From: an uncultured Bacilli bacterium
Lineage (GTDB): Bacteria; Bacillota_I; Bacilli_A; RF39; UBA660
Direction of reading: 5' to 3'
Length of the DNA: 16,697 nucleotides
Assembly: GCA_944350405.1 (NCBI GenBank)
Contig: CALVPC010000011.1
Coordinates: 1-16,697, forward strand
The position numbers and the translations under genes are program-made. The notes beneath the pieces were generated by a model. That model had not been told where the DNA came from, made no database searches, and worked only from the letters and a program-made list of their open reading frames with translations. Below are positions 1 through 4,688 of this stretch, piece after piece. Each line of letters begins with the position of its first letter. Position 1 is the first letter of the stretch.

Positions 1-861
1 CAAAATATTCGTAGCTATTATCAAAGAAGACTTCCTAGTGATCCTAGTAAAGATTATTATTTTATTCACAGAGAAACAGGTAAAACAGAGCCAATATTAG
101 TAGAATATGGTTTTATAGATAGTCCTAAGGATGATGTTGCACAATTAAAAAACAATTTAAATGATTATGTTGAAGCAGTTGTAAAATCTATTGCTGAGTA
201 TGCTGGAGTTTCTTATAAACCACCAGGTGTTAGTGGAAATACGTATGTTGTTAAAAAAGGTGATAGTTTATATAGTATTGCAAATAGTTTTGGTATCAGT
301 GTAGAAGATCTTAAGAATAATAATGGTTTAACTGGTAATTTGATAACTATTGGGCAAGTATTAACTATACCTAGTAGTAGTTCTAATGTTCCTGGAGATT
401 ATTTAGTATATACAGTTAAAGCTGGCGATAGTTTATGGAATATTGCTAATCAATATGGAATAAGCGTAAATGATATAGTTTCGTTTAATAATCTTGGCAC
501 TACATTGTTACAAATAGGTCAACAACTTTTAATACCTAAACAAGGATCTAATCAAGATGGAAATAGTCAAGGTGTTACTTATGTAGTAAAATCAGGAGAT
601 ACTTTGTGGAATATTGCTAAAAAATATAATATTAGTGTAGATGAACTTAAATCAGCTAATAAATTGACTAATAATATGTTAAGTATAGGACAAAAACTTG
701 TAATTCCTAATACTAGTGAATATAAAACATATGTAGTTAAGAGTGGTGATAGTTTGTGGAAAATAGCTAACAATTTTGGAGTTAATTTAAATGACTTAAT
801 TAGTTTAAATGATTTAAAAAGCGATCTGTTATCTATAGGACAAACTCTTTTAATTCCATAA
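1..861 (+). CDS. N-acetylmuramoyl-L-alanine amidase with four LysM repeats (5' end missing)
   Basis: The reading frame is open from the first base to the TAA at 859-861, so the gene starts outside the window. The first ~65 residues match the end of the Amidase_3 (zinc MurNAc-L-Ala amidase) fold: a stretch reading ILVEYGFIDSP, whose Glu corresponds to the catalytic Glu of the family, then a C-terminal helix. Four LysM domains follow, each starting with YVVK/YTVK-(K/S/A)GD-(S/T)L and ending with IGQ-x-L-x-IP, separated by short Ser/Asn/Gly linkers. Known family role: extracellular cleavage of the amide between MurNAc and the stem peptide, with LysM binding the glycan. The signal peptide would lie upstream of the window. 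A terminator hairpin follows directly. Probably a host housekeeping or sporulation gene outside the mobile element. Confidence 0.9.
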   Translation, partial: QNIRSYYQRRLPSDPSKDYYFIHRETGKTEPILVEYGFIDSPKDDVAQLKNNLNDYVEAVVKSIAEYAGVSYKPPGVSGNTYVVKKGDSLYSIANSFGISVEDLKNNNGLTGNLITIGQVLTIPSSSSNVPGDYLVYTVKAGDSLWNIANQYGISVNDIVSFNNLGTTLLQIGQQLLIPKQGSNQDGNSQGVTYVVKSGDTLWNIAKKYNISVDELKSANKLTNNMLSIGQKLVIPNTSEYKTYVVKSGDSLWKIANNFGVNLNDLISLNDLKSDLLSIGQTLLIP

Positions 862-873
862 TAATGTATAAAA

Positions 874-898
874 AAATTCCTAGTGGTTCTAGGAATTT
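874..898 (+). terminator. Intrinsic terminator of the LysM amidase gene
   Basis: A perfect 10-bp stem (AAATTCCTAG / CTAGGAATTT) with a 5-base loop starts 12 bases after the stop codon and is followed by an A/T-rich tail (ATTATTTTAT). Confidence 0.75.
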
Positions 899-909
899 AT
901 TATTTTATA

Positions 910-955
910 AAATTCAAACTTGTTTAAATGTATTTAGATTTCTAGGTTTGAATTT
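910..955. terminator. Hairpin between convergent amidase and SleB genes
   Basis: The arms AAATTCAAAC and GTTTGAATTT pair perfectly over 10 bp around a 26-base loop. On the plus strand a T-run follows (to 959). On the minus strand it lies just past the stop of the SleB-type gene. It is likely a bidirectional terminator for the two convergent genes. Confidence 0.6.
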
Positions 956-957
956 TT

Positions 958-1383
958 TTAATGTAATTGTCTGCATACTCCTGGATAGGGTATATAGAAG
1001 CAATGATTTTTATATCGTCCTGCATTTCTTTGATCATACCACAAAGCTGGACATGGATTAGTTGATCCTGGATTGTAAAACCATAGAGAATTTGTTGCAG
1101 GATGATAATATTCTCCTCTTAAAATTCTGTTTGCTAGATCTAATTCTTTGGTGGTTGGATTTCCTACAAATAATGTAGAATTTATTCCGCTAAATTGATT
1201 TTTTTGATAAATTGCATCTGTAATAGTTCTAATGTTTTTGAATGTTAGACAGTCTGCTATTGTTCTATTTATTACTACGTTTCCGACCATTAGCATGCCT
1301 AGACTACCATCTCCTAATGCTTCTGCGCGCATTATTCTAGCTAGCAATTCTTTTTCTTTTGTCGTATAACTAATTATTGCCAT
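958..1383 (-). CDS. SleB/CwlJ-type cell wall hydrolase (Hydrolase_2 family)
   Basis: This encodes a 141-residue protein resembling the catalytic domain of SleB/CwlJ spore cortex-lytic enzymes. Diagnostic stretches are an N-terminal LLARIMRAEA with the conserved Glu, then GMLMVGNVVINR, a QF-containing segment (KNQFSGI), and the C-terminal part with NSLWFYNPG and the closing region NHCFYIPYP. Length fits a bare catalytic domain; there is no signal peptide and no peptidoglycan-binding domain, as in CwlJ-like proteins. I chose the ATG at 1381-1383 over an in-frame GTG three codons upstream because AGGTG lies six bases before the ATG and overlaps that GTG. It is divergent from a tRNA-Trp promoter and convergent with the amidase. 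Likely host chromosome rather than element cargo. Substrate (cortex or vegetative wall) cannot be read from sequence. Confidence 0.85.
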   Translation of the reverse strand: MAIISYTTKEKELLARIMRAEALGDGSLGMLMVGNVVINRTIADCLTFKNIRTITDAIYQKNQFSGINSTLFVGNPTTKELDLANRILRGEYYHPATNSLWFYNPGSTNPCPALWYDQRNAGRYKNHCFYIPYPGVCRQLH

Positions 1384-1425
1384 TTTAATCACCTACTTAA
1401 TACTATGTTATTGTTCTAAAAATAA

Positions 1426-1455
1426 TTGACAAAAGTATACTATATTAGATATAAT
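1426..1455 (+). promoter_or_regulatory. Strong promoter of the truncated tRNA-Trp gene
   Basis: TTGACA at 1426-1431 and TATAAT at 1450-1455 are both perfect consensus hexamers with an 18-base spacer. Initiation near 1462 would fall five bases before the tRNA-like sequence. An intact promoter upstream of a broken tRNA suggests a recently disrupted host gene. Confidence 0.8.
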
Positions 1456-1466
1456 TAATTTGTTAT

Positions 1467-1529
1467 AGGGGATTAGTTAAATGGTATAATAATGGTCTCC
1501 AAAACCGCTGATGTGGGTTCTAATTTACG
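1467..1529 (+). pseudogene. tRNA-Trp(CCA) pseudogene, 3' part lost
   Basis: The sequence starts AGGGGAT (acceptor 5' strand), has a pairing D arm (GTTA / TAAT around AATGGTA), and an anticodon arm with loop CTCCAAA, giving anticodon CCA at 1499-1501. It then reads GTGGGTTC, as in typical Bacillota tRNA-Trp. After GTTC (1517-1520) the match decays: the T-loop appears one base short, the T-stem pairs only through G-T wobbles, and no ATCCCCT strand exists to close the acceptor stem. The anticodon stem also has one mismatch. I read it as a host tRNA-Trp interrupted at the T-loop, a common tyrosine-integrase target. The missing 3' half is not elsewhere in the window. Confidence 0.7.
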
Positions 1530-1703
1530 TATTAAAAAATGTTATAAAAGCACTATTTTATATACAAAAGTAAATGTTCCACTTTATTTAAATATAAAAA
1601 TTGTACAAAAAAATGTACCAAATTGTTTAATTAAGATTTTATTAAATAAACTAATATTAACTAATTTTAATTGAAATATTACAACTTTTTTGTTTGGTAC
1701 ATC
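1530..1703. repeat. Gene-poor spacer with nested inverted repeats between the two tRNA-Trp copies
   Basis: There is no convincing gene in this AT-rich stretch. It holds ATGTACCAAA (1613-1622) with its perfect reverse complement TTTGGTACAT (1693-1702), and CTAATTTTAAT (1661-1671) with ATTAAAATTAG (1707-1717). A third related site, TTGTACA, lies at 1601-1607. The placement, right after the tRNA break, would fit integrase or excisionase arm sites, but no protein assignment is possible here. Confidence 0.4.
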
Positions 1704-1733
1704 TTGATTAAAATTAGATAAATTTGATATAAT
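1704..1733 (+). promoter_or_regulatory. Promoter of the intact tRNA-Trp
   Basis: TTGATT (1704-1709), an 18-base spacer and a perfect TATAAT (1728-1733) place initiation near 1740, about 30 bases before the tRNA. Confidence 0.65.
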
Positions 1734-1770
1734 ATATCTGTGTTTATATAACACAAGTAAGATGTTATTT

Positions 1771-1845
1771 AGGGGTATGATGTAATTGGTAACATAGCAG
1801 TCTCCAAAACTGCGTTTTCGAGTTCGAGTCTTGATACCCCTGCCA
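1771..1845 (+). tRNA. tRNA-Trp, anticodon CCA
   Basis: This is a complete cloverleaf. Acceptor stem AGGGGTA / TACCCCT; D stem ATGT / ACAT with GG in the loop; anticodon stem GCAGT / ACTGC around CTCCAAA (anticodon CCA at 1804-1806); a 4-base variable region; T stem TCGAG / CTTGA around TTCGAGT; discriminator G and an encoded CCA end at 1843-1845. It shares only the anticodon loop region and the AGGGG start with the broken tRNA-Trp about 300 bases upstream, so it is not a simple duplicate. It may be carried by the inserted element and replace the damaged host gene. Confidence 0.93.
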
Positions 1846-1854
1846 GGCAAATGT

Positions 1855-1874
1855 ACGCTATAAATAGCGTTTTA
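1855..1874 (+). terminator. Weak tRNA terminator hairpin
   Basis: ACGCTA / TAGCGT pairs over 6 bp with a 4-base loop and is followed by TTTT, nine bases past the tRNA CCA. Confidence 0.5.
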
Positions 1875-1881
1875 ATAAATA

Positions 1882-1908
1882 AAAAAGTCCTAATTTTTAG
1901 GACTTTTT
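1882..1908. terminator. Bidirectional terminator between tRNA-Trp and the XRE regulator
   Basis: A perfect 12-bp stem, AAAAAGTCCTAA / TTAGGACTTTTT, with a TTT loop has A-runs and T-runs on both sides. The leftward regulator's stop codon (1890-1892) lies within the stem. Confidence 0.85.
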
Positions 1909-2360
1909 CTGTATTTTATTTTACTTCTTCCACAAATCCAATCCATTGAATAACCATAATTTTCTGCTAAATATTTAACCATTAAAGTTTGGATTATATT
2001 TGTTTTTTGTATTCTTTTGTAATCTGAATAAGTAGATGGTGCTATACGTAATTCTTCAGCCATTTCATTGCAATTCTTATTTAGCTCTTTTTCAATAATT
2101 CTTAAATTTTTTGCTATTATTCTTTTATCTAACCTTGGTAAATTTTTTATGTCAGTGTAATTATATTTATCAGTTAGCTTTGAGACATAATCCATACTAC
2201 AATTGAAAGTATTACAATACGCATTAAGTTTTTCTAGTTTAAAATTAATTACTTCATCCTCTATATAGCTATAAAGCCTTATATTCCATTTTAATTTTTG
2301 AGCTGTTTTGGTTTTAGATAAATCATATTTTTCTCTTATATCTATAAGTCTAAAATTCAT
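1890..2360 (-). CDS. Tandem helix-turn-helix (XRE-like) regulator
   Basis: This is a 156-residue protein with two XRE/Cro-C1-like halves. Residues ~1-65 read as one DNA-binding domain (KTKTAQKLKWN, then LEKLNAYCNTFNCSMDYV), and residues ~78-150 repeat the layout (CNEMAEELRIAPSTYSDY, then MVKYLAENYGYSMDWICGRS). Both end in the S-MD-(Y/W)-(V/I) helix typical of XRE domains. The start is supported by AGGTGAT a few bases upstream on the minus strand. The final eight residues are basic. It is the first of three leftward XRE genes next to the tRNA junction, the usual place for an element's control genes. The operator and partner are unknown. Confidence 0.75.
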   Translation of the reverse strand: MNFRLIDIREKYDLSKTKTAQKLKWNIRLYSYIEDEVINFKLEKLNAYCNTFNCSMDYVSKLTDKYNYTDIKNLPRLDKRIIAKNLRIIEKELNKNCNEMAEELRIAPSTYSDYKRIQKTNIIQTLMVKYLAENYGYSMDWICGRSKIKYRKSPKN

Positions 2361-2502
2361 TTTAGTATCACCTAAAATGAATTATGTCAGAAAATAGTCA
2401 AAAAAACTTATTTTAGAAATATGCGCGAAAAATTACTGGAAATAAACACGAAAAAATGATATACTTGTTAAAAATATAAATGAAACGAGTTGATATGTAA
2501 TG

Positions 2503-2534
2503 TAAAAAATAAAAAAGTTATATTGAATAACTTT
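2503..2534 (-). terminator. Terminator of the middle XRE gene
   Basis: On the minus strand, AAAGTTAT / ATAACTTT pairs over 8 bp with a 5-base loop (2514-2534) and runs into TTTTTATTTTTT. It starts eight bases past the stop of the XRE gene at 2542. The gap from here to the next leftward gene (2361-2502) shows no gene. Confidence 0.7.
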
Positions 2535-2541
2535 AAAATTA

Positions 2542-2781
2542 TTAATCATCAAAGTCCATATTATTAAACAAATCCGTGTTGTAAAAATCTTTCAATGATA
2601 TTTTAAAAACTTTGCAAATCTTATAAATATTTTTAGCACTAGGATTTGTAACATTTCCATTAATTAAATTAAACATCGTTGTTGGAGGTATAGCTGATAG
2701 TTCTGCTAATCTATTTGGAGTTATATTATTTTTGTCACAAAGTTCTAATATACGTTGTATAATTGCAGTATTAAAAGACAT
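2542..2781 (-). CDS. Small XRE-family regulator
   Basis: This 79-residue protein is essentially one Cro/C1-type helix-turn-helix domain: IIQRILELCDKNNITPNRLAE, then the turn and recognition helix IPPTTMFNLINGN, then NIYKICKVFKISLKDFY. An acidic tail (NNMDFDD) follows. I start it at the ATG ending at 2781 because GGAGGTG lies seven bases upstream on the minus strand; a longer frame upstream lacks such a site. The length is typical of a phage or ICE Cro-like repressor. The region upstream (2824-2897) holds palindromes that may be its operators. Confidence 0.8.
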   Translation of the reverse strand: MSFNTAIIQRILELCDKNNITPNRLAELSAIPPTTMFNLINGNVTNPSAKNIYKICKVFKISLKDFYNTDLFNNMDFDD

Positions 2782-2831
2782 ATAAAAACACCTCCACAAA
2801 AAAATTGTAGCAGAGTTTGACAAAAAATATC

Positions 2832-2862
2832 TTCCGATTTCGGTTGACTTTTAAATGTCACC
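2832..2862. promoter_or_regulatory. Candidate operator cluster between two XRE genes
   Basis: CCGATTTCGG (2832-2841) is a CCGA/TCGG inverted repeat, and TGAC-TTTTAAAT-GTCA follows at once (2844-2859). Both lie in the 116-base gap upstream of the small XRE gene. Binding is inferred from position and symmetry only. Confidence 0.35.
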
Positions 2863-2897
2863 AATATATAATAATTAAAAAAGTTTAATATGTGATT

Positions 2898-3170
2898 CTA
2901 CTCTTTATTAAATTTTTTTCTATAAATATCTACTCTTGTAGTAGGCAAGTTGTTTGTTTGGATTGGCTTTAGTAATACATAAGTTTTAATATTTAATGCA
3001 TTGGCTAATGATGTTAAAGTGTTTAAAGAAGGATTACACTTTGCATTTTCTAAATCAGAGATGTAATTCCTAGAAAATCCTGATTTTTCAGCAAGAGTTT
3101 CTTGAGAAAAATTGTGTTTAAATCTATAGTATTTTAAATTTTTTGATAAGATCTTGTTATCGTTACTCAT
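2898..3170 (-). CDS. XRE-family repressor, divergent from the rightward operon
   Basis: This 90-residue protein has a textbook XRE domain: LSKNLKYYRFKHNFSQETLAE, the turn KSGFSRNYISDLE, then NPSLNTLTSLANALNIKTYVLL. A 25-residue basic tail with no recognised fold ends it. GGAGAG lies nine bases before the ATG on the minus strand. It is transcribed away from the gene at 3297 across a 126-base control region with repeated ACTAGTA sites, the arrangement of an element master repressor controlling a divergent operon. It lacks the peptidase or ImmA-type domain of some ICE repressors. Confidence 0.85.
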   Translation of the reverse strand: MSNDNKILSKNLKYYRFKHNFSQETLAEKSGFSRNYISDLENAKCNPSLNTLTSLANALNIKTYVLLKPIQTNNLPTTRVDIYRKKFNKE

Positions 3171-3225
3171 ACAATTTTTCTCTCCTTTTTTCTAATATAA
3201 TCTTTTTTTAAACTTTACACTACCA

Positions 3226-3267
3226 ACTAGTACCGACTGTTGTGTTACTAGTATGTACAATTATAGT
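3226..3267 (+). promoter_or_regulatory. Divergent control region: paired ACTAGTA sites and a rightward promoter
   Basis: ACTAGTA occurs at 3226-3232 and 3247-3253, exactly 21 bp apart, so both sites face the same side of the helix. The second lies inside a weak rightward promoter, TTGTGT (3240-3245), 16-base spacer, TATAGT (3262-3267). These look like operators for one of the XRE proteins. Confidence 0.5.
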
Positions 3268-3296
3268 TTTTTAATAAATAATTAAAGGAGGTATAA

Positions 3297-3554
3297 ATGA
3301 AAACAAAAAAAATTTGTTATAAAGTTGATAAAGGAGTATTAGTAACTAAAGAAATAATTGTTACTTTATTGAACCAATATAATTATTATTATCCAAAAGA
3401 AATAACACAAAAAATGATGGAGTTAGTTGATATATTAGAAAAAGAAGTGAATAATGATATTAACTATGGAAAGTATGATATTACTGATTTTCAATTATAT
3501 GAAGAAGTTACTTTAATAGAAAATGGCTTAGAAAGGAAACATCATGGAACATAA
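3297..3554 (+). CDS. Small protein of unknown function
   Basis: I do not recognise this 85-residue protein. It is rich in Lys, Glu, Tyr and Ile, has no signal peptide or membrane segment, and probably has two or three helices. A strong AAAGGAGG site lies six bases before the ATG. It is first in a rightward set of three overlapping genes, and its end overlaps the SpoVT-like gene by 11 bases, suggesting translational coupling. The position, directly under the divergent XRE control region, suggests an early accessory or regulatory protein of the element. Confidence 0.7.
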   Translation: MKTKKICYKVDKGVLVTKEIIVTLLNQYNYYYPKEITQKMMELVDILEKEVNNDINYGKYDITDFQLYEEVTLIENGLERKHHGT

Positions 3555-4107
3555 AAAATATGGAATGTTATCTAATATTGATAAACATGGTAGAGTTTTT
3601 ATACCAAAATTGTTTAGAGATAGTCTGAATATTACTGATGACAAGAAAGTATGGATAACTTATGAAAACGATAAAATTGTAATAAGAAAATATATCTTAA
3701 CAAATAAAGATTTTTTAGAAAAAAACTATAATCCTTTTATTAATTTTTGGCTTAATTACTATCCGGCGGATACAATAATTATTACTAACTTAAGCAATAT
3801 TATAACTGCATATGGGAAAAAAAGTGAAGATTATCTATATAAAGATTTAGATAATAATATTAAAGCAATGATAAATGATGAAAGTTTTGAAAAAATTGGA
3901 TTTAATAAAATTAAAGTTTGTAATATTTATGAAGAAAAATGTTGTGATGTATTTGTTTTAAATAATAATAATTGCAAAATAGGAAGTTTGATTATTGTTC
4001 ATGAAGATATTGATAAAAATTTGGATTCTAACAATAGTAAATTAGTATATGAATTATTAAACAAAATAGGCAATAATGGGAGTGAGAAATTTTATGAAGT
4101 ATCTTGA
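3544..4107 (+). CDS. SpoVT/AbrB-like transcription regulator
   Basis: This is a 187-residue protein. Residues ~6-52 form an AbrB-type swapped-hairpin DNA-binding domain: MLSNIDKHGRVFIPKLFRDSL followed by DDKKVWITYENDKIVIRKY. Residues ~60-180 look like the GAF-type sensor domain of SpoVT (DTIIITNLSNIITAYGKKSEDYL..., then GSLIIVHED). Length and domain order fit SpoVT (about 178 residues), a sporulation regulator in Bacillus. Here it sits on the element and may sense the host's state, but its ligand and targets are unknown. It overlaps the genes on both sides. Confidence 0.8.
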   Translation: MEHKKYGMLSNIDKHGRVFIPKLFRDSLNITDDKKVWITYENDKIVIRKYILTNKDFLEKNYNPFINFWLNYYPADTIIITNLSNIITAYGKKSEDYLYKDLDNNIKAMINDESFEKIGFNKIKVCNIYEEKCCDVFVLNNNNCKIGSLIIVHEDIDKNLDSNNSKLVYELLNKIGNNGSEKFYEVS

Positions 4108-4285
4108 AGAGATAGGGTATTTTGAGCTTATTAAAAGTATAGAAAAAGAAATTTTGATTGAGGAAAGTAAACCATGGTTTTTAAAGAGTAAAAAATGGTT
4201 AGATTTTTTAGAAAAGCTATATATTGAACGATTAAAATTTGTTGGGAAATATATAGAAGAAGAAAAAATATCTAAAAAATGTTGA
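4094..4285 (+). CDS. Small charged protein of unknown function
   Basis: This is a 63-residue, strongly charged, mainly helical protein (Lys, Glu, Ile; several Trp and Phe). No family is recognised. I prefer the ATG at 4094 over one at 4076 because GGGAGTGAG lies 7-11 bases before it. It overlaps the SpoVT-like gene by 14 bases and ends next to the strong promoter at 4282, so it closes the small regulatory operon. No terminator hairpin is visible between the two. Confidence 0.6.
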   Translation: MKYLEEIGYFELIKSIEKEILIEESKPWFLKSKKWLDFLEKLYIERLKFVGKYIEEEKISKKC

Positions 4286-4311
4286 CATCGGATAAATTGT
4301 GGTAGTATAAT
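4282..4311 (+). promoter_or_regulatory. Perfect-consensus promoter (P1) ahead of the leader ORF and the radical SAM operon
   Basis: TTGACA (4282-4287) and TATAAT (4306-4311), with an 18-base spacer, both match the sigma-A consensus exactly. Initiation near 4318 gives a leader of about 24 bases before the small ORF. Confidence 0.9.
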
Positions 4312-4341
4312 CATTTACAAGTGTTTTTAGGGGGGGATTCA

Positions 4342-4467
4342 ATGTTAAAGTTATTTAGTATAAAAACTTTATTAATTAATATTGTTAGCAAATTGTCTAG
4401 CGTATTTTTGATATCTCTTAAAAACTTATTTCTAAATATTTATTTATTAAAAAGTGTTGTCTGTTAA
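4342..4467 (+). CDS. 41-residue hydrophobic leader peptide or small toxin-like peptide
   Basis: A G-rich ribosome site (TAGGGGGGGA) lies five bases before the ATG. The peptide is mostly Leu, Ile, Val, Phe, Ser and Lys with no Gly or Pro (start MLKLFSIKTLLINIV, end LKSVVC), so it could insert in a membrane. Its stop codon falls inside the terminator hairpin at 4449-4495, so a ribosome finishing the ORF would cover the 5' arm. The simplest reading is a leader peptide for attenuation of the radical SAM operon. Other options are a type I toxin-like peptide or a precursor peptide for the downstream enzymes; it has no recognisable leader-core boundary for the last. Confidence 0.6.
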   Translation: MLKLFSIKTLLINIVSKLSSVFLISLKNLFLNIYLLKSVVC

Positions 4468-4495
4468 ATTATAATATTTAATGACGACACTTTTT
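4449..4495 (+). terminator. Conditional terminator overlapping the leader ORF
   Basis: The arms AAAAAGTGTTGTC (4449-4461) and GACGACACTTTTT (4483-4495) pair over 13 bp with one G-U. The loop contains a second helix, TTAAAT (4464-4469) with ATTTAA (4476-4481). A T-rich tract follows. The last codons and the stop of the 41-codon ORF lie in the hairpin. Confidence 0.8.
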
Positions 4496-4505
4496 CTTTA
4501 AATTT

Positions 4506-4514
4506 TAGGGAGGT
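4506..4514 (+). other. Orphan ribosome-binding sequence
   Basis: AGGGAGGTG is as strong as any ribosome site in the window, but no ATG, GTG or TTG follows within 25 bases. The nearest ATG (4542) opens only four codons. It may be an anti-terminator element or the remnant of a gene. Apart from this, the second promoter and its hairpin, the gap 4496-4688 holds nothing recognised. Confidence 0.4.
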
Positions 4515-4544
4515 GAAACTAATATAAATTTTTAATATATTATG

Positions 4545-4573
4545 ATGAAAGCATAGCTAAAAAATGGTATAAT
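4545..4573 (+). promoter_or_regulatory. Second promoter (P2) of the radical SAM operon, extended -10
   Basis: TGGTATAAT (4565-4573) is an extended -10 (TG-n-TATAAT), with a 4/6 match to -35 (ATGAAA, 4545-4550) at 17 bases. Initiation near 4580 would put the hairpin at 4577-4638 at the very 5' end of the transcript. Confidence 0.65.
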
Positions 4574-4576
4574 TAT

Positions 4577-4638
4577 AGTAATAATAAATAAGCGTATTTT
4601 AATTAAAAGTATCGAAAAATACTTACGCAATTATTACT
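4577..4638 (+). repeat. Long imperfect hairpin in the operon leader
   Basis: AGTAATAAT (4577-4585) pairs with ATTATTACT (4630-4638), TAA (4589-4591) with TTA (4623-4625), and GTATTTT (4594-4600) with AAAATAC (4616-4622), leaving a 15-base loop. It may protect the mRNA 5' end or act as an operator. I do not recognise a known riboswitch. Confidence 0.5.
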
Positions 4639-4688
4639 AAAAAGAAGTTATTAATTTTATAAAACAATTGATGTTAGGGGGAGTTAAT

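Noticed and set aside
864..1061. A 65-codon plus-strand frame after the LysM gene
   Set aside because: It covers two terminator hairpins and the reverse complement of the SleB-type gene's end.
1492..1674. A 60-codon frame starting inside the broken tRNA
   Set aside because: It begins in tRNA sequence, lacks a ribosome site and has no protein-like composition.
1771..1845. A stop-codon-reading tRNA-Trp (UGA, code 4)
   Set aside because: The anticodon is CCA, and several genes in the window end in TGA, so UGA is a stop.
4342..4467. Calling the 41-codon ORF a RiPP precursor
   Set aside because: It has no recognisable leader-core boundary, Cys/Thr/Ser-rich core or repeated motif; kept only as an alternative to a leader peptide.
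4542..4556. ATG ATG AAA GCA TAG mini-ORF after the orphan ribosome site
   Set aside because: It lies 27 bases from the ribosome site and is only four codons.
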